Assembly: GCA_963580455.1 (NCBI GenBank)
Contig: OY756961.1
Location: 9,405,001 to 9,469,000, forward strand
Direction: 5' to 3'
DNA length: 64,000 nucleotides
From: Euonymus europaeus
Lineage: Eukaryota; Streptophyta; Magnoliopsida; Celastrales; Celastraceae
The notes below the pieces were generated by a model. The model saw only the letters and a list, made by a program, of their open reading frames with translations. It searched no databases and was not told where the DNA came from. A program made the position numbers and the translations under genes. The number at the start of each line of letters is the position of its first letter. Positions within the stretch are counted from its first letter, which is position 1. Of this stretch, positions 23,010 through 33,312 are shown piece by piece.

Positions 23010-24726
23010 TGTCACACCCCTTTCCCAGATAGGTGCATATGAGCACCCATCAATCCCAGAGGCGTGACCGGCAGAGAACTCCTCCGTTCCTCGAACCGGA
23101 TTTAAACCAAATATCTACCCAAACACTACATAAGTAGTCTCACATATACATGTCAACAAAATCCCGAATACTGCCATAATTAAATGTAACATACAAATCA
23201 GAGTCTACAGCGGGAAATCCAATAGATACGGAATACCGATACTAAAGACAAACACACATTCCAACAAAAATCATAGAAACCGAATGTAAATACCAAGACA
23301 CAAATATCCACCCAGCAGCCACATATCACATCTCACGCATCCTTGCGCTGATCATCCACTCTAGCTATCTCACCTGAAAAACATGTGAATGAAAGGGATG
23401 AGCCACAAAGCTCAGTAGGGATATGGAAACAACATCGATATCAGAGTAAACAGAATATACAATCGGGATATGATAATGGAAATGAACAAGAACTCAAATA
23501 GTGATACACTCCCGTACCACCGAACTCCAGTAAATCAGAGATAAAGTAAGAAAACCTGTGATATAAAATACATAAAGGAATATCATAAGTGATACCCTGA
23601 TAGGGTATAAAATCTCTGAGAAAATCAATGTATCATACACCTCATCACAATTAGTCAATCCGTAGGGTAGATACCGAGTAGGCTCCACCACTACCATCCT
23701 CAAATACAACTCTCAAATCAGTACTCAAATCCATATCAACTCAAATCCATACCAACTCAAATCCACATAACACCAGAAAATCCTCCCCTGGACCCACCCT
23801 CATCCCCGCAAGGTGTCTCCCAGTCCAGGTACTTCCCAGATTGGATGAGGATCGAGCCTATATAGGTACTCGATAGCATCGCCTACATCGAAGAGCGTCC
23901 CCTAGGATGTACCTCACCTCAATCAGGACTCCAGGTACGTACCCGATCAAAACCATCAACAAAACATCCAGTAGGCTGGGTCGCCCAATGTGGGTCCCAC
24001 ACACTACAAATCATCCATCAATAATCTCGTAGCATCATCACAGAAAATCACCAGAGTATAGTCCTATATGGACTCTCACCAAAAACCCCACAACCAAGAT
24101 GTGGGCCCCACCACTGAGTGTGGGCCCAACGGGACTACGTGGCGCACAAGAGTGTAACCAGTCGTGCAAACACAATCAATAATAGCTTGAAATAGTAATA
24201 TAGTGCCATTGCGGAAATAAATCAGATAAGAGTAAAAATAGAGAAATTCCCAACCTCCGGGAATTTCATACAGATAGACAAGTAGGAGTCCGTCGAATAC
24301 GAAACCCTCGGAACCCCAAATAAGAAATAGGGCAGAATCCCTACCTGCAATGCTGACTAACTCAACTCCGTTGTACCTCTTCAGCTATCCGAATCCAACA
24401 CAAAACTCCTAAATCAATCTCCTGCACCAAATACGAATACGTATACCCAATACTGTCAAAATACAAAAAAGTCAATGGTCAACCCTAATAAAAGTCAACG
24501 GTCAAACCGGATCAATAGTCAAATAGTAAACCCGGGTCAACCCAATCAAAACAGGTCAAACCCGAGTCAACGGATCAACTCGATCAAACCCGAGTCAACT
24601 CGGCTTGACCGTCGCCGGAATCCACTTTTCCGGCGACTTTTTCGGTCACTCCTACATCAGAATAAAGCCTACAACAACAGAAATCCAATGGTATCTGTCT
24701 CGTTCCAAAATTCCTACTGAATCGAC
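23010..24726 (-). mobile_element. Gypsy solo LTR X, left part
   Basis: Begins TGTCACACCCCTTTCCC, the reverse complement of a chromovirus LTR end. With 34909-35333 it makes a single LTR of about 2.14 kb flanked by ACACT on both sides and without internal region. Inside are the landmarks shared with X-prime (ctcagtagggatatgg, gcctacatcgaagagcgtcc, gtacgtacccgatc) and a cluster of GTCAA repeats (24469-24599). It is split by copia Y after TCGAC (24722-24726). Orientation is inferred from the LTR end sequence. The 81-aa ORF at 24475 is repeat-derived. Confidence 0.85.
24469..24599 (-). promoter_or_regulatory. Cluster of nine W-box cores in LTR X
   Basis: On the plus strand AGTCAA or GGTCAA occurs nine times within about 130 bp, so on the LTR sense strand TTGACT/TTGACC occurs nine times. 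TTGAC[CT] is the binding core of plant WRKY factors (family knowledge). The position upstream in U3 fits a promoter role (inference). Confidence 0.6.
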
Positions 24727-26316
24727 TGTTAGATATATGTCCTGTACAGCCAATTTATACGGTAGTATTTGGAACGTATATAATAATAGTACTATATTAG
24801 CTTGATTAAATAAATGGCAGTTTATTGTATATTTGATATTTCTATTTAAATAGTTATATTAAATATGTCCATAGATATTTGTTAGAGACCTCATTCTCAA
24901 GAGTTGAGAATATGAGTGACGAGTGATCTCTAGTATGAATATCTTAAATTGAGTTCCTGAGCATAGAATTATTAAATTGGACAATAATAATTCGAAAAAT
25001 CAGCATACTGTTTGTTTCCTATAATGATAGGGTTGTGAGTCTCATGAAATTTAATATGAGATATTAGAACAAACAATATGGAAGATTTATTGTTGAATAA
25101 ATGCTTCGAACATGACTTGCTAAATAATGAATCACATGGAGGTTTATTTCTTTGTCAATGATTTATTATTTATTTACGATTGTGTAAATAATCCTTAGAC
25201 CTGAGATGACATAGTAGTCTTGTATATGGGTGATTGAATTTTGTCAATGTTGGAAATATTTATTCATTGAATAAATATTGACAATCGATGGATTCAATTA
25301 GTTATATATGAAGACTTGTGTGCAGTCAACAAGGGATCCATTGCCTCGAAATAAACGAGGAGAATATCCTATGTGATCCGAATATTTATTGACAGAGGAA
25401 ATCCTTGGCCGAGGTTATATGATTAATGAAAAATGTGTTTTCATTAATTATTGGTTTGTCAATAAAATATTGGATCTTACATATAATTGAGTTAGTGGAT
25501 TTGACGGATATCCATGATCCTCACTCAATTGGGATATTGTACAGTGGAAGAATTTAATTACATGGTAATCGTAATTAAAGGTTCATATAAAAGATTTCAT
25601 CACTGATTGGGTAATCACGATATACTGCTAGGTGTCACTCGTGATTTATAAGAAATGATTAAAATGTGTTTTAATTAATATTAAAGAGTTTGATATTATT
25701 CTTATTGCCAATCAGTAATGAACCTAGAAAGTCACACATAAAGGAATCGCATGAAAATTGTTTCAGCTAAGGTTATTAAGAGACTGTGTGGATTCGATAA
25801 TTTTATGAGATAAAAATAATCGAATTATTAATTAAATAAGATTTATTGTAAACCGGGTTGGATATGATTGATTAATTGATAATGCTAGCACATGGTAAAT
25901 TAATCAATATAAAATCATATTTAATTAATACAATTATATATATTTAATTAATATATTTAATTAATGTTGCAAAAGGTGGTTGCCGACACCACATTTTGTC
26001 AACATAATGACAATTCATTTTTGAATGAATTGTGCTGGATATGCAATATATTAAAACATATTGCAAAACTTCAATTGATCGAATTGAATTCAAGATTTAA
26101 CACTTTTCTTGAAGGGAAACTTTTCAAAATGGAAAATTTCATTTGTGGTGTGAGACACCAAAATTATTGTAATACCTTGGTATTGAGATTCCGGTGGACG
26201 GACTAGAGTCTCCATATTATCGGAGATCAATCGACTGGATGAATTTTGATCGAGCACGCTTCAAGAGGTAAATTTTGTAGCTTCCGATGCGTATTTTGTA
26301 TACCGATTTGCTAACA
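24727..26316 (+). repeat. Copia Y 5' LTR
   Basis: 1,590 bp, TGTTAGATATATGTCC...CGATTTGCTAACA. It contains the near-palindrome TTCTCAAGAGTTGAGAA (24894-24910), whose core recurs in the leader. An 80-codon ORF (25964-26206) is also present in the 3' LTR, only because the LTRs are nearly identical. Confidence 0.93.
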
Positions 26317-26317
26317 G

Positions 26318-26329
26318 TGGTATCGGAGG
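26318..26329 (+). other. Copia Y primer binding site (initiator Met type)
   Basis: TGGTATCGGAGG starts one base after the LTR. The usual plant copia site, complementary to initiator tRNA-Met, is TGGTATCAGAGC, so two of 12 bases differ. Confidence 0.75.
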
Positions 26330-28693
26330 CGTTATGCTTCGGTATACATATCAAAATTTAGATTTTGATAAGAATCCAGATTTTATAAAATTGCTTGTTT
26401 GAACTGATTTTATTTGAACAAAATTGTTTTGTTCATCTGGTTATAGATCTAAGGTTATAATCTTTCCTATATCTGGATTTGTTTTCAAGCTTGATCTGTT
26501 TATGCCTTGACTGAAATTATCTATACTGGTTTTATATGATATTTCATGATGAGGATGAGCTGGATCCGAGAAACTGAAAATCAGAAGAAAACCCGATCTA
26601 CTCACCTGGGTGACCAAGGCTGCAGATGGTTCTATCGGATTCAATGGTTGACTCCGGCATGATCTCCTGCCACCGTTGTTCCCAGAACTGGTTTCGGACA
26701 CTAGCTGGATTCTGATGAATTTTGCAGATACATGCAGGTATGCAGTTTTCACGCCTGTAGAAGGAAGAACCCATAGAAAAACCCAGAAAATCCTGATATG
26801 AAATTCCGACTTGTTGTGGCTACTGGTATTTTTCGCCGGACTCAAGAGTTGAGCGAAGCGTTCGTCATTATCACCTCAGTCTCCGGACACGGTGTTCTTG
26901 CTTTGCGGCGGAACAATCTGCAAGAGTTGCAGGTAGAGTAACTGGGAAAAGAAGAAGAAATCTAGGATACCCGATATGGATTTTCTGGATATCCAAGAAT
27001 TCATCTTCTGCTACTGGGGTCAAGGGTTGACTCTAGGTAGTTTTTGCGCCACCTGAATACTCCTGAATGGATGGCCGATTGCTGCAGAGGAGATACCTGA
27101 AATGTCACCGGAAAAGAACGCTGGAATTTTTGGTCAAAATTTGCAATTGTTGCAGGTGGTTAGATCCGGGCAACGGTAGTGGCATATAATGTTACTTGAC
27201 TCAAGAATTGAGTCTTTGAGCCGGACGAACCACCGGAAACAGCGCCGGAACAGATGGGGTATCTTAAAGGTCAAGCGGGTATCAATCTTTCACACTTAGG
27301 CAGCCAAGATCTTATCCAACGTATCTGGGGTCAAGAGTTGACACCAGGGAGCTGTGCGTCTCCTGAAATTGCTGAAACCGTGCCAGAATTTTGGCTCAAA
27401 ATCTGTAGTTGTTGTAGGTTTTGGGTAGCAGAGATGGGTTTCGTAATCATATCCGGGTGTGGGTCCAAGTGTTGGGCATTCACAAGTTCTGTATTTTGCT
27501 AGACACTTCTGTTGCCATAAACGGCGTAGGCTACTGGCAATGATATCCTGCAAATGTTGCAGGTATTCGTGGCTTGAAAACGGGTCAAGAAGAAGACCCA
27601 TTTGTGAAAGCTGAAACGATGGCATGAAAGTCAATGGCTATGGACCGGAGAGGCGGAGATAGTTTCTGGTTTTCAGCTTCACGTGTCAACCTTCTGGGCC
27701 ATAAATGAAGTCCAATTATACAAGTTATAAGAGTAAATGTTACTCGCCAGTATTTTGGGCAATGGACCAAAATGTTTGGGCTTATTTTAATTAATTTGGG
27801 CTTATATAATTGTTATGTTTTGGGCTTAAATAAATTAAATGATAATGAAAAAGAATTAATGAAATGTTGATTCATTATATTATAAAATTGTTTCATATGA
27901 TGCATGTATATAATTGATGCATGATTTATATTACATATTATTTATTCTAGAATTTATATTTGATGATATATGTTTAGAATAAATAAGTGATGCATGATTA
28001 ATTGAGTTTATTTTATGATATATGTGATATATTCTTAGAATAAATTTAATGGTGCATGTGTGTAATTTAAGATGAGACATTTAAACATCCCTTTAAATAT
28101 TAAGTTGATAAACGGTATAATTTAAGAAATTATATCGTGGCTCTCCACTATATAAAGTTTTGAAAATTTTATGATTATGTATAATCGATCATGAAGAAAT
28201 CGTGGGGATAATACACTAAGTCATAAGAGATGTTTTCAATATTTTATTAAGCATGAGATGTTATAAATATAAAGATATATTGGGGTCCAAGAAACCAGTA
28301 AAGGTGAGGATGCTAATATTCAAATCTTTATATTTATTGGATAGTGGGCAAAACTTAGCTATGTATAATGGGCCAAGAAACCAGGAAAGGTGAGGTTCTG
28401 CATACTTGGAGCCAAAGTAAAATGATTGAATCATGTATGAGATACATTGAACAAGAGTTGTTCACTTATTGATTTAAGTATTCCAAGAAACGACTAAACG
28501 TGAGGTATATTGAAAATTAATAAGAACTCAATCACTCACTAGAAATTCTAATAAGGATTTCCGTTACTCAAATAAGGATGTATGAGTTACGAAAAATTAG
28601 TGGGAGGTACCAAATCTTTTTAAAGACCAAAAATTGATTTGGATAATATAGACTATTGTTAATAATCTTTGCTTATTTTCAAAGCACACGAGT
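26330..28693 (+). other. Copia Y long leader with degenerate ~200-bp repeats
   Basis: No supported gene over 2.3 kb. Between about 26650 and 27570 a loose unit recurs: a TGCAA-GTTGCAGGT string (26722-26740, 26915-26933, 27140-27158, 27400-27419, 27547-27563) and a TCAAGAGTTGA string (26841-26853, 27018-27031, 27199-27212, 27330-27341), often near ccggaa. From 27780 to 28690 the sequence is AT-rich, with a repeated ggnccaagaaaccagtaaagg-like string (about 28285 and 28370, in pieces). ORFs here are short and unmatched. It may replace part of a lost gag. Confidence 0.55.
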
Positions 28694-29007
28694 ATGACTC
28701 AATCCAACACACTTGCACGAATATTGGATGAAAAGATGCCTTACGGGGTCAAATATTGTTGACTGGCTGAGAAATTCGAGAATAAATCTCAATTTCGAAA
28801 AGAAAGACTGTTGAGAAAGTTCTCGTGGTTTCTTCTTCTAGCAAGAAGATGAAAAACAAGAAGGCTTCAACGTCTGGACTTTATAAGAAGAAGTCTAAGG
28901 ACAAGTCAGCAGCAGATAAAAGAAAATGTTTCTTCTGTCAGAAGGATGATCACTGGAAAAGAAATTGTTCTGAATATCTCAAGTCCTTGAAAGTCAAGGA
29001 AAAGTAG
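28694..29007 (+). pseudogene. Copia Y gag remnant with zinc knuckle
   Basis: Starts MTQSNTLARILDEK at 28694. A frameshift then leads to IVDWLRN, most of gag is deleted, and a Lys/Ser-rich stretch reaches the knuckle KCFFCQKDDHWKRNC (about 28928-28972), pattern CX2CX4HX4C. It stops at 29007. The knuckle of copia gag binds RNA in the particle; the protein here is far too short to assemble one. Confidence 0.75.
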
Positions 29008-29091
29008 ACACCTTTTGGACGGTATGCTTGACTTTTGTAAACTTGAGAATATTGTTTCCATTTATTCATCATATAGTTCATCGATCATAAT

Positions 29092-29851
29092 GTGATAAAT
29101 AATGCAAATGAATCACCTAGAAATAATTCTAAATATCCGTGGCATCTTAGATTAGGTCATATTACAGAAGAAAGACTTAACAAGTTGATAAAAGAGGGTC
29201 TAATCAAATCCTCGGATTTAGAATCCTATTCTACTTGTGAGTTCTGTCTTCAGGGCAAAATGACCAGATCACTCTTTGTTGGACAAAGTCAAAGATCTAC
29301 AGAAGTTTTAGAATTAATACATTCAGATGTATGTGGGCTTTTTAATCAAATGGCTAAAGGTGGTTATTTCTACTTCATTACTTTTACTGTTGATAACTCA
29401 CGGTATGTGTATGAGTACTTAATGAAGTACAAGCATGAATTTTTGAAAAGTTCAAAGAATTCAAAGCTGAAGTAGAAAATTAAACTGGAAAAAGTATTAA
29501 AGCTCTTCGATCAGATCGAGGTGGTGAATACTTAAGTCTGAAATTTGATATGTTCCTAAAAGAACATGGCATTGTTTCACAATTGACTCCTCTAGGAACA
29601 TCACAGATGAATGGTGTATCAGAAAGGAGAAACCGTACTTTGTTAGACATGGTACGATCAATGATGAGTTATACAGATTTACCCATTTCATTATGGGGTT
29701 TCTGTCTTCTGACTGCAACTTATTTGCTGAACAGAATTCCTTCTTAATCTGTTCCTAAGACACCATATGAGATATGAGTTGGTAGGGCTCCAAGTCTTAA
29801 ACATGTTAGGATTTGGGGTTGTCCAGCACACATCAAAAAGCTGCTGACAAA
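29092..29851 (+). pseudogene. Copia Y gag-pre-integrase and integrase, broken
   Basis: 29092-29475 encodes the HHCC-type region (WHLRLGHITEERLNKL, CEFCLQGKMT) and the first integrase aspartate (IHSDVCG). After a frameshift at about 29465 the frame resumes with ALRSDRGGEY (second Asp) and MNGVSERRNRTLLDMVRSMM (catalytic Glu). It continues as LPISLWGFCLLTATYLLNR, a stop at 29745, and GCPAHIKKLLT, where the CACTA element interrupts. The reading resumes at 32057. Confidence 0.85.
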
Positions 29852-30150
29852 TAACACTACAAGAAATTTGCATATTACCGACCGAATTTTCCGTCGGTAA
29901 ATTAGAAAAATTCGTCGGTAAAGTTGATTATCGACGGAATACCGACGGATGTTGTTCCGTCGGTAAAACCCTCGTCGCTACTCAAATACCGACGAAAAAA
30001 TGTTTTGTCGGTAATTTACCGACGGATATTTTTCCGTCGGTAAGTTTACCGACGGATATTTCCGTCGATATTAGGTTCGTTTATGTCGAAAAAAAAATTA
30101 AAAAAATTAAAAATTAGAACTTCCGTCGGAAATCCGTCGGTAAAATTAAA

Positions 30151-31119
30151 AAAATATAAAAAAAATATATATTACACAAAAAGAAAAAAGAATATATATG
30201 AAATAAGCAAATGTAAGAGATAGAGTTCAATCTGACATGGAAAACGACATAGCACCCCTCACTACTAAGCTTAGTTTCAAATTTAGCCAAAAAGTTCAAA
30301 GATGCTGAACAAATTACACGGTAAGAACCCTCACACAAATTGTACATATGCAGAGGTCACAAAATTGATTCTACATAAAGCTAAAGGATCCTTGAACCAT
30401 CAGACATCAACCTACACCACCTTTCAATAAGTTGAAGATGACTGTCCAGAGCAATGACCAGAGAGCTTTTTGTCCTGTCAATGAGATTAAACCCTGAGAC
30501 ATTAGTGAACTAATAAGAATAGAATATGCACCATCTGATAGCTGATTAGGGGCAATTGAACCAGCAACTTGCATAATATAATATAAGAAATTAGTAAACA
30601 CAAATGGCTCAAACCAAGCCATGTCCTGTAAAATTTAAGGAAAAAACTAGGGATGGGATTGTGTTAAATTCCAGCTTGAATTTTAAAAAAGAGCATATCG
30701 ATAAATATAGAACTTTGGGACAAAGATCAATGACCTTCCATAAGTATAGCCATATTTTTAAACACAACATGTAAGGGCTGGAAAACATTAGTTTAACGAA
30801 TGTAATTGATATCCACTTCCTCAAAATGAACTAAAATAGGCTACTAAGAACAGCAAAAGAAGAGGCATAGGCAGTTTCAGCTTTCTAATCTTCTCACTTA
30901 TCAGCAAACAATCAAGAATATTATCTAAATTATGTAAAGGAATACCTCCACTCATATAAAAATAAAAAAAGCATTTTACATCTCAAAATCAACACAATAG
31001 AGTATATACAGCTGTGAATGTATTATTTTTTACCAATTATGGAAGCACAACATAAGATGGTATGCTATATCAAATATGAGAAATAGAAACTTGAGTTGAA
31101 CATTAGTAATGAGAGTTAC
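30151..31119 (-). other. CACTA interior, unassigned, possibly captured introns
   Basis: Minus-strand ORFs of 71-77 aa are present (30347-30114, 30622-30407, 30824-30609), but none matches a family I know. One reads IAPNQLSDGAYSILISSLMS. After the kinase exon, a GT donor leads into this AT-rich stretch, so intron sequence of the source gene is a reasonable guess. Confidence 0.3.
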
Positions 31120-31242
31120 CTTTTCAGAAACCATATGACTTTTTCCACTTAGTAACTCAGAAGCCATCCAAGGCAAAGTTCCACGAACGCCTCCGGATAC
31201 TAACGTGTGTTGTTTCACCTTTGATAAGCCCAAATCGCCAGT
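31120..31242 (-). pseudogene. Captured protein kinase exon (RAF-like MAP3K type)
   Basis: Exactly 41 codons between an upstream TTTCTTAG acceptor (plus 31243-31250) and a downstream GTAAC donor (plus 31115-31119). It encodes [10 protein letters not shown] then [20 protein letters not shown] and GKSHMVSEK, the kinase activation segment from the DLG (DFG-equivalent) motif through the APE motif. In plant RAF-like PB1 kinases the same stretch is very similar, normally with APE; here it is ASE, a substitution in the APE motif. It lacks the ATP-binding lobe and catalytic loop, so it cannot be an active kinase. It might still be transcribed within the transposon and resemble its parent transcript (inference). 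Confidence 0.8.
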
Positions 31243-31700
31243 CTAAGAAATTATTCAAAACTGGGTGAATGAAGAGCAAAATCTTAACCAAACAATTACC
31301 TGAACCCATTCAAACCATCTGTATGAGAACAAAGAAACCATAGAAAATGAAGAAGAAAAACCTAACAATCGCCCAAACCCATTCGAAGGCCATTGACGCA
31401 ATTAATCGGTCATAGAAAATGAAGAGCTAAATCTTAAACAAACAATCACCTGAACCCATTCAAACGCAGCACCACGACGCCTGTAATTAGCCTGAAGACC
31501 AAGCGAACTGCACCAGCATCCCCGCGGCGTCGCTTCTTGGCAATCAGACTACGACTGCTGTGCTTGAAAGGAGTAGCAGAGATCGGCCCGTCATCTTCAA
31601 TGGAGTCAGTGCTGATTGCGTTGATAGATCTAGGGTTATCTAAACATAAATGGGAGGAGAATGAATCTGAAATGGGGGAAACATTTTAAAATAAAACACT
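31243..31700 (-). other. Second captured-looking segment in CACTA
   Basis: The minus strand from about 31620 to 31455 is GC-richer than its surroundings and open, with SIEDDGPISATPFKHSSRSL then IAKKRRRGDAGA, not recognised. A string near 31268-31316 recurs at 31418-31466 (atgaagagc-aaatcttaa, then cctgaacccattcaaa), a local direct duplication. This could be a 5' exon of the same or another source gene. Confidence 0.35.
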
Positions 31701-32056
31701 TAGAATAAAGCACAATTTACCGACGGAATATTCCGTCGGTACCTCATTTTGAAAAATAAAAAATAAAAAATAAAAAATATTTTACCGATGGAATTGAATC
31801 CGTCGGAAATGTTTTGACTTCCGACGGAAATTCCGTCGGTAATTCGTCGCCACTTTTCGCGCCCCATACGGCGCCAAATATTACCTACGAAAACAATCCG
31901 TCGGTAATAATGCTGTCGGTATTTCGTCGGCAATCCGTCCGTAATTTCCAAAATGAAAAGTTTGTCGGTAATCCGTCGATAATTCGTCGGTATTTAGCGA
32001 TAAAATTTTTTCGTCGGTAAATTCCGTCGTTAATCTCCGATTTTCTTGTAGTGTAA

Positions 32057-33312
32057 ATTAGAGGTCAGATATGAACAAGGTAGATTTGTAGAATATCCAA
32101 AGGAAACTTTGGGATACTACTTCTATATTCCCACTGATCACAAAATAGTGATATTAGAGATGCCATTTTCTGAAAAATGAGTTTATTTAGAATAAAGGTA
32201 TTGGGAAAAGGATAGAACTTGAGAAAATATCTGATATTCTACAATATGTTCAAAATCATATTCAAGAATCCAATGATGCAAGAAATGTCATCACACAAAC
32301 TCCTAGAAAATCTAGTAGAGTTATCCGTCCACCAACAAGGTATAACTTACTACATGATATACAAGAGTTGTTTGTTCATGGAGATGTAGATCATGGTGAT
32401 GATCCTACTAGTTGTGAAGAAGCAATATATGATATTAACTCTTCAAAATGGCTTGAAGCTATGAAATCTGAAATGAATTTTATGTGTTCAAATCAAGTTT
32501 GGGATCTTGTGGACTCTCTTGAAGGTATTGTACCTATAGAATGCAAATGAGTCTACAAGAAGAAAATTGGTTTGGATGGCAAGATAGAGACCTACAAAGA
32601 AAAACTGGTTGCAAAATGATATACTCAAAGACAAGGTATTGACTATGAGGAAACCTTTTCACCAGTTGGTATGTTGAAATCTATCAGGATTTTATTAGCC
32701 ATAGCTGCACACTATGATTATGAGATATGACAGTTGGATGTCAAAACTGCATTTCTTAATGGAAACATTGAGGAAGATATCTATATGGAACAACCCAAGG
32801 GTTTTGAATCCAAAGGTTGAAAACAAAAGGTGTGCAAGCTTAAGAGATCCATTTATGGTCTTAAGCAAGCTTCCAGGAGTTGGAACATCCGTTTTAATGA
32901 AGTAATCAAATCGTTTGGTTTCATTAAAATGTGGATGAACCGTATGTTTACAAAAGGTTAGTGGGAGTACTAACACATTCCTTGTCTTGTATGTTGATGA
33001 CATTTTCCTATTAGGGAATAATGTTGGAATAATGACTTCATTTAAAGTCTGGTTGTCAAAATCTTTCTCCATGAAAGATTTGGGAGAAGTAGCTTATATT
33101 CTGGGAATTAGAATCTATGGAGATAGATCTAAAAGAATTATATGGTTTTCTCAAACTGTGTTATTGAAATAGTTCAATGTGCAAGAAAATAGCATCAGCA
33201 GAAAATATTGTTGATCCATTAACTAAAACACTAACTCTCAGCAGTTAGATTGTCATCTAGAGAAGATGGGTATGAGATACCATAACGATTGGCTTTAGGA
33301 CAAGTGAGAGAT
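32057..33312 (+). pseudogene. Copia Y integrase end and RT, broken; RNase H deleted
   Basis: Continues the integrase C-terminal region (GRFVEYPKETLGYYFYIPTD) and then RT. RT has [66 protein letters not shown], an intact YVDD box in LYVDDIFLLG (about 32984) and KDLGEVAYILGIRI. There are at least six stops and two frameshifts. At about 33175 it jumps from the RT C-terminus straight to the last residues of the polyprotein (DPLTKTL, HLEKMGMRY), so RNase H is lost. It ends at the 3' LTR. Confidence 0.88.

Larger units (their letters stand above)
29855..32053. mobile_element. Non-autonomous CACTA (En/Spm) transposon, 2.2 kb
   Basis: Ends are CACTACAAGAAA and TTTCTTGTAGTG in inverted order, flanked by a 3-bp target duplication TAA (29852-29854 and 32054-32056). 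Both subterminal zones (29878-30150 and 31718-32040) are packed with ACCGACGGA / TCCGTCGGT repeats in both orientations, the usual transposase-binding layout of CACTA elements (family knowledge). No transposase is encoded, so movement would need a partner in trans. The interior (about 30150-31690) holds a kinase exon and other minus-strand sequence that looks captured. It is inserted in the integrase region of copia Y. Confidence 0.95.

Noticed and set aside
24475..24720. Asn/Ser-rich 81-aa ORF
   Set aside because: It is the translation of the GTCAA repeat cluster and flanking LTR X sequence.
25964..26206. 80-aa ORF repeated at 34551-34793 as a conserved small protein
   Set aside because: Both copies lie in the near-identical LTRs of copia Y. 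No other evidence of coding.
30407..30824. Minus-strand ORFs in the CACTA as kinase C-lobe exons
   Set aside because: I could not find conserved kinase motifs in them; they may be intron or unrelated sequence.
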